DNA of 64,000 nt from Manis javanica. Its lineage: Eukaryota > Chordata > Mammalia > Pholidota > Manidae. Each line of letters begins with the position of its first letter. The first letter of the stretch is position 1. The stretch lies in NCBI RefSeq assembly GCF_040802235.1, contig NC_133156.1, forward strand, positions 143,389,173 to 143,453,172, read 5' to 3'. Shown here in pieces: positions 35,223-50,200 of the stretch. Under the pieces are notes generated by a model. It was not told the origin of the DNA and did no database searches. It saw only the letters and a list, made by a program, of their open reading frames with translations. Position numbers and translations under genes: made by a program.

Positions 35223-38200
35223 GTGAGCCGGCAGGGCGGGGCGGGCCTGGTGGGACGCCGGTGGCGCTGTTGGGGTGGCAGTCGGCCCTGGTGTCTGCCG
35301 TCCGGCTGTGCGTGTGGTGTGCGGGAAGGCGTGGGAGCCGCTGGCCGCCGCTCTCGTTCGGAGTCCGGCGTTCGGTGCACGGTGCCCACCCCCCCCCCCC
35401 GCCGCTTTCCCGGGTGCCGCGTTGTCAGCGTGTGGGTGGCGGGTGCGTTGGCTGCTACTGGTATCTCCCTGCCGCTAACTATTCCGAGTGTTTTAGGGCA
35501 AATAACTCGCCTAGTCCTTAGGCACGATCTTAGGGGATAATTGGAGTCACTCTGGATGGGTGGGAATCACAGCGCCGCCACGTACCAGCTGTGTCTCTGG
35601 GTAATTGACCAACCTCTGTGTGCCTCAGGTATTTGCCCGCAGAAATAGCATAATTACAGTAGCTTCTACCTTACACAGCCGCTGTATACGGATTCAGGGA
35701 GAATAGTGCCAGGCCCCCAGCAAGGCTTAAATGTTGAAATCCCCATTTTGCGCAAATGGTCGAGTAGCCTGCTCAAAAGTTGTACAGCTTAGTAAGCACA
35801 CTGGCACAGTTAAGAACTAAGTGCCCCATTCTTAAGCCCTGTGTTGTGCTGTCTTGGAAATACCTTTCCTGGCAACCCTGTCCGAATAGTACTCGTCTCT
35901 TTACATCCCTTCCGATGCTTTTTCTTCAGAACACTAATCACAACCTAGTATGTTATAGGCTTAGGTTTATTTGTTAATAGTTTTCCAGGTGCCCTGTTCT
36001 TCAAGGGCCATAGAACACCGATTTACCCATGCTGTGTTATTTCTAGACTTAGATACTCAGATGTTGAAATAGATATGCAGATTATAACACTTAACTGTCC
36101 GAAAGTCAAGAAGTGGCTCTGCCACTGACTGGTTGGTGATCATTTAACCTCTCCTGATGCTTGGCCTACTTAAACTTTATCTAGAGTGATGCTCCAAGGA
36201 CATTTTGGACTTTAGAGTCAGGTCTCAATTTCCTTTAGCTTGACCAGGTCAGTGTTTCCTCATTTAAAATGGTGAATTCTGTGATCCATTTGGGTCATTA
36301 GATTGTTGTGAAATACTGGAAACGTCTAATGATGTCTTCTGTGCAGTTTGTTTGCTATTAAAGCACGGGGAAAGAAAGTTTTTTTCTCATATCAATGGGT
36401 GCTGTGCATAAAACGGATATAAATAACACTAGACCTGTCCAAGAAAGACTTCTTACCGGACAAAAAAATACAAAGGGACTTAAATACATGCTGTAGTTTT
36501 TCAACAGGTATATGTATGCAAGTACACAATAAACAGTCCTTCAATATGATGATTCAAATATAAACTGGACTTTAAACACACATGGTTGGTCACAATTCCT
36601 AACAGTCCTGTTTTTCCCTGGCCTTTGTCTTTTGGCTTGAAATTGGTAAGAATCCTGAGTACCTTTTGTACATCTCATGTACTGCCTCATTTTAGCTGAT
36701 GCAGGTCTGTCACTGGAAATTGAGCTTTCCAGCTGTTAATCAGAAGTCAGTAACTAGACAAGCTTGGAGAGAAAAGAAGTTCACCTCTTGAGTCCTTTAT
36801 TTTCAAGCACTGACTCCCAAGTGCTCGGCAGAAATAGCCAATGGCCATCACAGCTTTTATCTAATGGAATGGCTTGATATTGCAAAGAGCACGTGGGACA
36901 AAAATCAATCTTTTGTCATTGATTTATATCATAGTACATAATCTTAAAACAAGTTGCCTTAAAAGAATTAGAAGTTTGTAGAAACAGTCTTCATTTTAGT
37001 CTCGAATCTTTAGGGATTGGTTTTCACTCATAAAGTCAATACATTTCTTATTGAATGGAGGTAACAATGTAGTCATATATTGGATTTACATCATAAATTA
37101 TTAAAAAACTCATACACATCTTAGTCAAATTGAAAGACTTGCAGGTATAAAAAGTTGGTAGAAAATTCAGTCATTTCAAGGGACATGCTCTGCTGGTGGT
37201 GACTTTCTTAAAAACAAATATTGTAGTGACTTTGCTCAAAAAGTTTCAGCCTAGTGCACAAGAAAAAATACGTGTTTAGCTTAGCCATCAAGGTCTCCCA
37301 TCTGCCTTGCTGTTCTGTCTCCCACTCTGTGCTCAGCAAATGCTTTCCCCACCTTCCATGCCTTGTTGAAGACTTCCGTTTTTTGAGAATGGCCCTGTTC
37401 CAACACCCTCACCTCCAGCTCAAATTCTGTCTCTGCCAACACCCTTTGGTTCCATCACTGGGATCTGTCTTTCCTCCATCTCCCCCCATATTCCCACAAC
37501 TATTTGTATGTGTTAGAGCATTTCTCACAACTTGTGTCTGTCTCCATCGGAGATGGGCTAGATGGGAGGTCCTGAAGACAGGAGCTCTTTAGTGTTTACC
37601 TTTTGCTGGTCAAGTTGAAGTGTACATGTCTACACAGGTGAAACAGAATTTGTATTGTCTGACTCATGATTGTCTAATCAACTGTTGTCTACTGGCTTAT
37701 GCTGACTTTAGAGGAATTGTCCACTAACAGACAAAAGGAATAAACAAGAGTGGTATATCCACATATAGAATATTATTTGGCCACAAAAAGGAATAAAGTA
37801 CTGATATATTGATCTTGAAACGTTATGCTAAGTGAAAGAAGTCAGTCAAAAAAGACCACAAAATGCAATATATATAAAAATGCTCTATTCCACTCCTGTG
37901 GAAGTCCAGAAGAGGAATGCTGGAGAGACAAAGTAGACTAGTGTTTGCTTGGGGCTGGGGGTTGAAGGGGAGGATGGGTGGAGGATAGCAAAAGCTTAAG
38001 GGGTTTCTTGTAATGAAAATGTTCTAAAATTGACTGGTGGTGATTATACATGTCAATGAATATACTAAAAACCTTTAAACTGTGGGAAAATTGTATGGTA
38101 TATAAATTACATCTCAATAGGCTGTTCAGAATTCTGGAGCTCCCCTGATAGTATTGAAAATAATATTGGCAGCTAACAGCCATCACCTACTCTCAGTCCT

Positions 38201-41200
38201 GTGGTAAGTGCTTTATATGCATTATTATTTAACTGTCCCAATAACCCTGTGGGAATAGTACTATTTCTAAATCTTTTAGGTGAAAAACTAAGCCTCAGCA
38301 AACACTTACCTAATGTTCCACAACTGTTTTAAGTTCTGAGACCCCTGAGCTGTATCATGCAAATCCTTTGAAACACTATTCTGTACAACTGGAATGCCTG
38401 CAGGGTAATTTTACAAGATATGACAGATTGCCTTGACTTAAAAAAAAAGTGCGTGTCTACTACCGTAGCATGTAAGTTCTTCTGTACAATGCTGAAAAGT
38501 GTAACAATGTATTTAAACTTACTTTCTATCAAACACCCTCATCTTCCTAAACTTTACTTTGATTTTACCTCCATCACCAGCACCAACCATAGATTTTTAT
38601 TGTTGTTTGTGAGTTGATTTTCCACTATGAAGCCAAGTTTAAAACTCCCTGTAGAAGAACTTCAGGTGTCAAGAACAGAGCTCCATGATGTTTGAGATAC
38701 TGGTGGCTGCTCAGTGCTGCCCTGGAGTGGTGACTCACTGCGGTGGCCCAGCTTTTTGTGTGTTCTCTGTTCAGATTTGTACCTCACCACGTTATAACAT
38801 CACTACGTTTCGAGGGGATGGTCGGTGGAATAATGACCCTCCAGATAGGTTCATGTCCTAATCCCTGGAGCCTGTGACTGTGTTACATCAGAGACTCCGC
38901 TGATGGGATGAAGGTAGGACTTTGAGACAGGGAGGTTATCTGGCTTGTCTGGGTGGCCCAGTGTAATCACAAGGGACCCCATGAAGGAGGTGGGCAGAAA
39001 AGTCAGGGAAGGAGATGTCACGATGGAGGCCTAGGTTGGAGTGGGAATTCAGGCAGCCTCTAGAAGCTGAAAATGGCAAGCAAACCCGTCCTGTCCTAGA
39101 GCCTCCAGGGGCAACGAGGGCCGCCAACCCATTTCAGATATCTGACCTCTGGAGCTCTGTGATGATGAACACATTTTGTTTTAAGCCTCTTTGAGGCAAT
39201 TTCTCACAGGAGCAATAGGAGACTAATCCAGTGGGCCTTTGGAATGGCTTTCTAATGACTGAAACTGAACATTAATGTCTCCCATTGATGAGAATCCCCC
39301 AGGACAGGAGTCCTCCCAGCTGCTTCTCTCTCCTGTTTCCTACAGTTCTTGTGTTTTTGGTCTTATCTCTTCAACTAGACAGTGAACTGCTTCAGGGCAG
39401 GCTGTCTTGTTCCCTGTGGGGGTCAGCGTGTGGTCAGCAGGGGATAAATAATAGCAAAGCTGCTACTGTCAGTGTGTGTTCTGCGCCCTGGGGGCCAGGC
39501 CCTGTTCTGAGGGCCGAACAGTGATCCCAGGGTCCTCGCATTACAGAAGAGGAAACAGGTTCAGGGAAGTGAGGGGTCCTGCTGTTAGCCAGGTGCAGAG
39601 CCCAGAGCTTACCCTCAGGAGGGGTCCTGCTCTTGCCTACCATGCTGTGATCATCAATCATTTCAAAATCTATTTCAAGTCAGTTTTGATCCCCAAACTT
39701 GGGTTCCTCTTAAGAATGCACTTTATAAGATAAAACTTAAGAGGAGATTTAAGGTACCATTCATTTCTCTGCAATCAGTGATTGGAGTTTGCTTTATTCC
39801 TCACTTGTGAGAACACTGAAATGATTAGTGTATTTATGTTCTTTTTTGGATTTTCTTTAAAAATCTATTTCCGTACTTAAGATTTTTAGCAAAAGCTGGT
39901 ATTTGTCTCCTTTACTAATTCAAAATTGTATTTGTGCATCTGGATTATAGATGCCTGACCAATTTTGATGTGGAATCTTTCTATTTGAAATAGGGTAATA
40001 ATTAGACATTTTTCATGCTTATTTATGAAACTTTGTTCTGAACCATAAAAATATGGAGTTCATGGCTAACATTTCTATTAATAAATAATGAATTCATAAA
40101 ATACCAAATAGATAGGAATACATTGTTTTCTAAGGATGACTCCTTAAAAGATGAAAAATCAGAATATTGGAAGGAAAAGATTTTAGTTTTCCATTAGTAT
40201 TGAAATACTTTAATTCAGTTGATGGAATTTGGAACTCATTGTAGAATTCTACATTTATAACTTAGATTGTATTCAGCTAAATTATCCTCCCTTAAAAAAG
40301 CATGAGCTTGTCAAGATTTGTTAGAAAAAAATATTACTTTGGATTTCAGATTTGGTGCTACATATGTATTTTCTGCTTGCTCTCAATCTAGGTGCACCCC
40401 CAGAAACACCTGAAGAAGAAAGGCAGCCAGGATATGTTCTACCTACAAGTCTTGAAGCCAACAATTTGAAGACAAACAATTGGGGGTTCATATTTCCTGG
40501 GATCATTGGTGGGACACTGGTGGCCTTATATGCAGTGGCCACACCGTTTATAATGCCAGCCCTCCGGAAAATCTGTTTGCCTTTTGTACCTGCGACTACA
40601 AAGCAGATTGAAAATGTAGTGAGAATGTTGCAGTGCAGAAGAGGATCCCTCGTAGACATTGGTAGTGGCGACGGGCGCGTTGTGAGTTGTGCTAAGATAG
40701 CTTAAGGTTTGGAACCAGAGTTAAAGTCTCTGCTTCATATTTGTGATGCCTTTGCAAAGACTTGCTAGATTTGGCAGCTTAATAAATCAATAAAGTAGTC
40801 AATGATTTTGTATGTGTTTGGCCAAGCTGTCAAACCCTCCATCGTGAATTGGAATTTATTTTTCTCAGATTTAATTTTTTCTTAAAGGAGAAAGTACTCT
40901 GTAGATTTGCTATATAAAAGGAACAAATGGGTAATTGTGAAATTGTCCACTAAAAACATGGGCCAATGGTGACATGACTAGAGGAAACATGTTAAATCTG
41001 GAGTTTAATAGAAATGTGTGCTTTTTTACATTTATCTATACTTACACATGCATAATAATTCCTGTGGAGTAATACAGGGTTAAAATAGGGACAAGCCCAA
41101 TTAAGATTAGCATGTATAATGTCGGGGGGAGGGCATGGGGAGGGCTGTGCAGCAGAGAAGACAAATAGTGATTCTACAGCATCTTACTACGCTGATGGAC

Positions 41201-44200
41201 AGTGACTGTAATGGGGTTTGTGGGGGGGACTTGGTGAAGGGGGGAGCCTAGTAAACATAATGTTCTTCATGTAATTGTAGATTCATGATAACAACAAAAA
41301 AAAATAGGGACAAGCCCAGTGCATTAACTTTTGCTTATCCAAAGATCAGATTTTTAGAGACAACTCACTTTGACCCCAGCTGAGAACCTATAAATAAAGA
41401 TGCAGGGTCACTGACTGGCCATTGTGTGTCCCAGAGCATGTCCCTCCATGGGCAAGGTGGCACTGTCCTTAGGTCTCCATCCAGTGATGAACCAGAAAGT
41501 GAGGATAGCAGTAGTCAAGGCTAGTGTACTGGAAACGTTGAGATCAGCAGGGTTGTGATGCCTTCCACCAGCTCCTGCAGTTCCAACGTGATGACCCGGA
41601 ATAATTGGGAAGTCGTCAAAAAGTGACTTGTTTTGTTTTTAAGACATCAGGAGGTGTATGTATTATTCAGGAGGAAGCTTTAAAATCCATATTTGAATGC
41701 TTTGGTATCTCTGGTTTCTCATAAAGTGGTTTCCTTCCTAAGGGGCACCATTATAGTAACTAGGGAAATGACGCAGGTGGGGCAGCTCCTTCCAGGATGC
41801 TCCCTTGAAGAGGGGTGGCAAAAAAAAAAACGGGCAGAGAGACTCCAGGACCAGCCCACTGTCCCCTCCACATTATGGAGGCTGGTAGCATTCTGCAGTT
41901 GTCTTTATTCTGACTACTTGCATTTTATTTTTACTTGTTTTCAGTTTTGAGTGAGTATTCTTTAAATACTAAGGAAATATGTAATTAATTGCAAGTTCTT
42001 CACTGACAGGTTGTTTTTACTGAGTGTTAATAGCTCAGGAAACATTCTCCGAGCCGACTTGATTTGCCCCCTGCTGCCCTCTGATGGAGAGAGGCATAGA
42101 TTTTCCAGCAGTTTGATGCCAGACCTACAGGGCACGGCCAGTGCAGAGTCAGTGTGCAGTTGTTCAGAGCAAACCAGATCTCTGTTCTGATGCTCAAGGT
42201 GAAATCTTTGACAAAAACATGATAACTGAGCTTAAATCGGTTGGCCCTAACTTGTCCACAAAGCCACACAACTTTAGAGATTTACCTTTAAATGGTGTCT
42301 GGAATAACGGAGGTGCCTTTTGATTGATTGTTTTATGGTAATAGACCATAAATAGGAAGTGTCCCTATCATTGACAAGTCTATGTTTTCCTTCTCTTGAA
42401 TAAATCCCGGCCTCTTTCCACAGGTAATAGCAGCTGCAAAGGAAGGATTCACAGCAGTTGGTTATGAATTGAACCCGTGGCTGGTTTGGTACTCCAGATA
42501 CTGTGCTTGGCGAGAAGGGGTGCAGAACTCTGCCACATTTTATATTTCAGATTTGTGGAAGGTATGTAAGGCAGAAAATGGTCAAAGGAAACACCAACCA
42601 AAACTTTATAATCTAATCTATACTGGAGAACTGAAAAAGGAAAAGAAAAATAATTAAAATACAAGTGTGTATTTCAGCGTAATTTGAACACCTTTTAAAT
42701 GGATAGATTTACAAACTGACTAGACTCTAGGGTAGAAGCTTGATGTTTTTGCATAATAGGTCATGTGAGTCTCAATATATTTGCTTAATTGAAAAAATTC
42801 TATTTATTACAAAATGATGAGATTTTTATTCCATTTGGATATCTTATAAATTGTAGTATAGGTATTAACTTGCTAATGTCATTCTTGGTAAATAGTAGAT
42901 TTCTGTGTGCACGTGTGTGTACATGTGTGTGCATGTGCATGTATTTACAGAGAGATGGGTGTGAGAGACAAGAACGAACCCACCAGCCATGCTGTCCTTG
43001 TTCCTTCTGGTCTTCATAAAGCATAAGATACTTCCCAGTGTATTTGTACCGTAAAAAAACTACCCTGTAATTTTGCTTTACTCCATAAAATACTTTTTCT
43101 TAAATAAGAATTTCACATTGTAATATTGTCATCAGTAGCTTATAAAAATTCACTTGAGTCTTGCTTGCATTGTTTTTTATACCCTATGTACATAAACGAT
43201 CTCTCTATAGAGTAAATGAGACTTTTACTGGGCAATAAGAATTTTGACTGGCAAAGCACTCTCCCCCCCCCAGTTTTTCAACTAAAGACTATTTCATTGC
43301 ATTTTTTTTACTTAGTATTTTGGAGAAGAGGAGGGGTACTAGAATTTTAAGAATGGTTCAGTATGAAAAACAGGTGGTTCTGAGTTCCCTCAATTCTTGC
43401 TAGGCTGGTTTGATGTATAGTGGAGTAGAGCAGGAAAATGTGGGCAGAGCACAGATGTCCAGAGGCAGGTTGGCTGGGCCACCAGCGAGTCATTGGACTA
43501 GCTGTTCCTTTCTGATAGATGACCCTGGGGCGGGTCCCTCCTGGAGGGGCCCTGAGGGTGAGATAAAGTGATTGATAGGGAAGCATTTGGAAAAGCACCA
43601 TCGATTGAACCAACATGAACAGAGTGTAAACATGGTACCCTCTTCCTTGTACAGTCTTGAAGGTGGCCATTCTTTGTGAAAACCTAGTATGTGCTGAAAT
43701 GGAAAATTGCTACTCATTTTGAAACAAAAGTAAAGCTTGATGTTTGGCTTTTTAAAATGCATCTATGCCTTGTTTTCTCTCTCCTCTAGGTTACTTTTTC
43801 ACAGTACTCAAACGTTGTTATTTTTGGTGTGCCTCAGATGGTGAGTCTCCGCTCTTCTGTCCCAGGGTTGTGTGGTTTTAGGTTATATTGAGGGCCCTTC
43901 TAGCTTAACAGACCACCTCTCTTTGCAAGTGACAGCGTCTCAGAGATGCGGAGGAGCATCGCATTTTAGCTCAGTGTTTAACAAAATACTTCAGGACCTT
44001 AAAGTTTAACATGAAAGATTCAGTCACTTCCTTTAAACTTTGGCTTCAGAGGAACATCTCCATTATCTATCTCAGCCCTAAAAATTCCAGTCTGCAAACT
44101 GCTTTTATGTGCTCCCAGTGGCTGATGTAGTTGGAGATTTTCCTGGTCATTCACTTACATCAGAAGTCACTTGGGAAAGTTAATGGGATGCTTCCTTTGA

Positions 44201-47200
44201 ATTGATCATTCCTCTGATTTGCAGTAAGATAATTTTCAGGCTGGATAAGGATTGACTAGTTTCAGTTAACCTCAGTTGACTGACTTGCATTAACTTTGAT
44301 TATAGTCTTTCAAAGGTGAAGATACTGCAGCATTGAACTTAAAATGGTCCTAAATTTAGCCTTTGGAAAGCTGACCAGAATGGGATGTTTTTATTGTAAT
44401 TGCTGTTTTATAGACCATAGAAAGAAATCCCTTTTTACTTTTCAAAGTCTGTAATTGTAGCCATAATAATCTTGGTGAAATTGGGTATTTGCTGAAATGC
44501 CAGTATTCAACTGATATGGTTTTTAATTTACAAAAAAGGGAGATTTACTTTGTTGTTTTGTTTTCTTCTTCATACCTTAATTTTTGTGTAAGATATTTCA
44601 GTGCTTGACAAATTTTTCTCACTCTTGGGACCTTCAGTGCAATTCCATTTTATTTTTCTAAAGTTGATTAGAAGAGCTTTTGCTACATTTTCTTGCAGGA
44701 TTCTGTATGTTCATAATTTTCAGTAAGCCTAAAGTGGATATGAAGCCAAGGTGTTTCCAGTTACAGGAATAAAGAGAGGTAGAACGCATGCTCCCTTGTC
44801 CCTTAAACAATTTGGGATCAATAGACTTGCTGTGGAATAAGGTGATAATTCACTACTTAGGGTATGTGGGCATTCCTTTAGAATAATTAGCATTTTACAG
44901 CAAATAACTGCAATTTAATTGGAGCAAATAACTTTAATCTGAAATCCATGCTTTATAAAAAGCAGAAAGTTGATATGTACTGGGAGTTCATTCTGTCCGG
45001 CCATGCCTTATGATGTCCTGAGGTGTGCTGCACCTCTGTACCAGTGGGGGGCAGCAGTGGCCTTCGGTGGTCACAGTGCCACAAAACCCGTGGGAACAAA
45101 CTCCTGTGCTTCTTACCATGTTGGGAGTATTGCCAGTTTTTGGGGCTCTTCACTCAAGGGAAATAAAAGCGCCATTATGCTTTTACGGTTACTGTCCATT
45201 ATTCTATATGTAGAGAAACTTTAAATAAGGAACTTGCAATATTTCACTGTTCCCCCCAACAGGGGAGCAGCTCAAACACAGGAACCACTCACGTTCCTGG
45301 GATAAGAGGGATTCAGCCAATGTGCACCTTTCTAAACAGGTGCCCTGACCCTGGGTGCAGAGGCCCAGTTGGCTTCTGTTGGTGTGGAAGGCCCAGTTCT
45401 CCCTGTGGAGGGCTTCCCCTACATGGAGGCAGAGCAGGGGCGAGTGCCAGCTGTGGGGTCCGGGGGCAGGTCTGCTTCGGCGAGTCCTGTGAGCCCTGGG
45501 AAGTCCTTTGACCTGCCTGGGCCCGACCTTATGGTCTTCCATTAAATGCATTTTCTTCTCTGAACACACAGTCATCCAGTAATGGCTAGGTGGCTCAACA
45601 AAACCAATGAGGCATGACATGTTTCCTGTGCAGCTGAAGCACACATAGGTCATGAGAGAGACCGGAGTTGCTTGGGGAACTTGAGAGGAAGAAACCTCTG
45701 CTTCTGGTATTGATTGTTCCTGGCAACTCAGTGCAATTGGGGCTTGAAATTAGAGCTGCCCTAACATTGCAACACAGGCATGTATCTGATGTGATACTAA
45801 TGCAGGATCCCATTTGGATCTGGTAAGTCCATTACTGAGATGGTAAATACCCACAGTTAACACTTAGGTGCCAAGAGCATCTTTTCAGTCTGTAGAGCAG
45901 ATCAGTTGTGTCCTTGTTTATGACTTCTATGACTTCTTCCTGATTATAAGTAGCCAGGATAACGCCCAAACCCTCCTCATGGTCTGGAGGCCTGGCCTGG
46001 AGTGGCTTCTGTTTCCCTCACCCTCTGTCCTGTGGGCTCCAGGCCTCCTTTGTATGTGGGGCTGTCTTCTCCAACTTCAGTCTTCAGCTCTGGGCTAGTT
46101 ATGACCCACTGGCCACGCACGGGGCAGATGTCCCTTCTTCTGAGAAGCCATCATTGTTTTCACTTGTCCAGCGCATGTTCCCTCTCCACAGTGAGCTCTT
46201 GCTCATTTGCTTGCCTGATAGCGTTGGCATGGTAAGCTCCTGAGGGCTGGCACTTCATCTGCACTGCCAGGCTGCAGCATGGCAGCACCCACTCAAAGTG
46301 GGCCCTCAGGCAACATTTGTTAAGTGAGTGAAGAAATGTGCCATAAGCATGCCTGTTCGGTGCACTTTTCCAAGTGGGCTATTAAATTCCATAACTTCAA
46401 AGAATGAATAATTTAATATTAGTTACAAATCTTGTTATGAATTGATGAATGAAAATATTATCATCATGTTCTGATAGAGAAGATTGATCATTCATTCATT
46501 CAACAGGTGTTTATCCGGGGCCCACTAAGCGACTGATTGTGTTCTAGTCACGTGGAATCCTTAACGAATAAAAAGGAAAACCATCCCTGCCTGGGGGTGC
46601 TTTATGCCAGTGGGGAGAGCAGGCAAGGAGTGAGATCCCTGTATGGAATGAAATGTGATGTGTGACACTAGGGTATACGTGCCATGGGGCAGAGTAAGTG
46701 GGTGGTGGGGTGGAGACAGTGTCCCTAAAGAGGGGACAGGTGTAGGTGAGGGGACACCAGTTAGTTGTGTGGGGAAGTGAGGGCGAGTGTTCCAGGCAGA
46801 GGAACAGCCACTGCAAAGGCACTGAGAGGTGTGTGCCTGCTGTTTTCAGGAGCAGCCAGGAGGTGGGGGTGGTCAGAGAGGAGTGGGCTGGTGGGAGGGG
46901 CACTGTGCCCTCCTTGGGCAAGAAACAGGGCTGGTTTGAGAGGAGCAGGGAGGAAGTGGCTGAGCTGTAAAAGATCCCAGGCTGCTGGGAGAAGAAGCTG
47001 GAGATCAGGTATGAGCTCTTACAAGCATCCTACCCGGAGTGTGATGGGCAGGCTGGACAAGCTGGTGAGAAGTGGTCAAATTCTAGATGCATCACGAAGA
47101 CAGAAGAACCAACAGAAGAGCCCCAGATCCAGTGTAGGACACAGGAGAGAGAGGGGCCAAGGGCAGGCCGAGTCCTTTGGCCTGAGCAGCTGGAGGCTGG

Positions 47201-50200
47201 GAAAACTACAGGCAGAGCAGTTTGGGGGAAGATCTGGAATCTGGGGCGTGTGGAATTCGAATGTGTGTGGACATGTCAGTTGTAATCCTGGGTGCTGGGG
47301 GCCTTGGGCTCAGGAGGAGGGTGGGCTGTATGGCGGGTTTGTTGGCCTGAGCCCTGACTAACCAGTGAGGGGCACCCAGCCGAGGACCTGAGGGGAGGAG
47401 CTGGGGGGGAGGGAAGTGGGGGAAGGATACCTAGAAGTCAGGTGAAGCCAGCATTTCAGGGGCGAGGGAGCGATCAAGTGGCTCAAAGCTGCCTATGGGC
47501 ATGGCTGATTAGTCTTATGCCTTTGAGCTGGTTTCAACTTATGTTCAAAGTTTTGAAAATGTAATTAGAAAACGATGAGTTCCTGTAACTTTGAACCCTA
47601 TAATTATATGAATAATTTTGAATTCCATTAAACAGACATGACACATTACTGCTTCTCTTTGTGTATGATATCAAGACCTGGATTGTTGCATATTTATATG
47701 TAATTTAGTCAGTTAATTTCTTATGATTGAAATAGCTCCTTTCATTTGTAGGTTTATCTTGACAGCATATGACAGTCATTTGGAAATAAAAGAAACTGTA
47801 AAAGAGAAAGAAATAATGGTAAAATGCATAAGTTTATAATTATCCTTTTCATGAACAAAATTACCATAAGAAGCTGCTGATATTTCAGAAGAACACATAT
47901 CGTCTCTTTCTTTGCTTATTTAATTTTTCCTTCAAGGAACAAAACTTTTTCGTTTTGTAAAATAGTAATCTTTTACTGGCTCTTAAAACAATAGAAATAT
48001 CCTATCTTTAATATTCTTTGTTATCTTGATATTGATAGTAATGAAGAATCAGAATTTTGGCTCATTCTGGTCATAGGTCAGGTAGAGGAGTTTTTCAAGC
48101 CACTTTTTTAAAGATACAGGTCAGGAGTAAAATGTCATAGAAGCACATTGATTTATTTGTCCTGGTTTAACTGGTTACTTTTAAAGGGAGTAGTTTTTAC
48201 TCAGATCTTGGTTTTCAAATATCATTTCCCATTTTAGAGGAACCAGGAATGTTTGAGAAATGGTTGATCCCATCAGGGAAGATAGAAAAGCCTGGAATGT
48301 TTTGTTGAGCTCTAATAAAAGGAAGTGCTTAGTATTTCATGGGGGCAAGTCCAAAGGAGAGGGACGCCAGCTAGAAGAGGCTCCCAGGGGTCAAACTGGG
48401 ACAATTTGAATGTTAGAATATAAAGGACAATAGTGGATTAAATCCACTTGTGAAATTAGGATCTAGGAGTTCATACTTACAGGTGAGAAGGGAAAACTCT
48501 TCCTTGGGTAGAATGCTGACTGTCAGTCTAAAAGGAATGATGGAATTAGCAAATTGCCACTTTGCAACTGTTTTGGTCAAAGTTGACTGAGGCTAGACTC
48601 ATCAAGAATGCTACATCTAGGGGGGTACAGTTCGATGAGTAACAGGATATTTACATGGTCTCAAGGTATCTCCCCTCAAATTACACATGCATTATAGAGG
48701 AAAAATAGTAACCACACTGTGGGGACACCAGATAATCACCTTCACCGAGTGGTGACCATTACCCTCAAAGCGGATGGGCCCCATGGGCATCTGATGTGGA
48801 GCCCTGGACGTTCACAGCCCTCCTTATGGGGCATTCCCAGGAGCCACACTGAGTCATCAGGAGCAAGCATCAGAGGGACCCAAGGTGAGGGCCATTGGCA
48901 AAGTAACTGCCCATGTTCTTAAAGGATGTTATTGTCATGAGAGACAAAAGAAGGTCAAGGAACTGTTGCAGATTACAGGAGACCAAAGAAACATTACAGC
49001 CAAATGCAGTGTGACATCCTAGACTGGGGACAGATGTTATAAAGGACATTACTGGGACATTTGACCAAATAGGAATGTGATTGGGATTATTAGCAGAATG
49101 CAAGGTTAAATTTCCTGAGTTTGGTAACTGTGCTGGGGCTGTTTCTCAGGGAACACATGAAATTTTATGAATCAAGGTGTGTGTTATATGCAACCTCTTC
49201 TCAAGTGGCTTAGGAACCATGTTCATGAGGTGGAGGGGAAGAGGGCACTTTGGAAACAGCCAGTATGACAAACTTAAAAACTGATGAACCTGGGAAAAGG
49301 AATGCAGGAGGTTTGTGTTTTATTCTTACAACTTTTCTGTAACTTTGAAATTATTTCAAAGTAACAAATTAAAACAAGAAAATGGAAAAGAAAACCTTAG
49401 GTGGTGAAGATGGTAATATATTTTTAAGACCTGAAATAAATTTTTTTAGCAGTGGTTATTGGTTGATGTAATTATGTTTTGTATTTTGCAAAACAACACT
49501 CTGTTCACAAGTAGATTGGTAATGGAAAGGGTACAGAAGTGGTAAATAAAGAGGATTTGACTTTTCCTGAGTCATGTTGACTATCAAGAAATTATCAGTA
49601 TGATAGATACTTTCTTAAAGAATTATGAAATTTTTGTCTTTCAACTTGGTAGAATGAGCATATTTTTTTCATGGTCTAATCATATTTCACTGTGTCTCGA
49701 TGCTATTGATTTTAAGATGCACCATTGCTCTTGAGAAAGAAAAAAAATACTGCTAATTATAATTCTAAGATCATGTCAGTTTTAAGGTGTATCCTGATTC
49801 CTGAGATGTTAAAAATGTAGAAAAGTATGTGTTAAATAGTTAAGAGAGGGCAGATTCAGGTGTTTGGATAGGTAAATAATTTAAAAGTGCTTCTCATTTT
49901 AATTACTGCTACATCATGATTTTAGTCAGAAAACTGGGTATCTGTGACATGCATCTGTTAAAAATGGTATGTTTTATAATTGGTACTAGAAGACATATAA
50001 CTGTTGTTAATGTGACTTCTGTATTTTAATGCAGTTTGATAATTGTATTTTTGCCCTGAAGTCATCTTTTTTACAATTAGTAATTTTTGCTCAGGTATTT
50101 TCAGGCACTTAAATAGAAAAGGACATATGGGAATCATTTCTTTCAACTCACTACTCACTGAAATCATGACTGTCATTATGCACAGATGCCACAGTTAGAG

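Larger units (their letters stand above)
35223..40391 (+). other. ATPSCKMT intron 1
   Basis: About 5.2 kb. It starts in the CpG-rich region (GGGCGGGGC at 35234-35242, Sp1-like) and holds MIRs, an L2 piece, an L1 3' end and a MaLR LTR. No other gene is seen. The 181-aa frame at 34995-35540 is a GC-rich shadow. Confidence 0.8.
43841..50185 (+). other. ATPSCKMT intron 4
   Basis: About 6.3 kb with L2 pieces at about 45960-46340 and 46480-46700 and an L1ME-type 3'UTR at about 48350-49375. The 198-aa frame at 46765-47361 lies in GC-rich DNA and is not a recognisable protein. Confidence 0.8.

Noticed and set aside
34995-35540. 181-aa open frame across the promoter and ATPSCKMT exon 1
   Set aside because: It is out of frame with the real MEGGG start and runs through the GT tract and intron 1.
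46765-47361. 198-aa open frame, plus strand, in ATPSCKMT intron 4
   Set aside because: R/G/S-rich translation of G-rich DNA with no domain, next to L2 remnants. The open frame is explained by few stop codons in GC-rich sequence.
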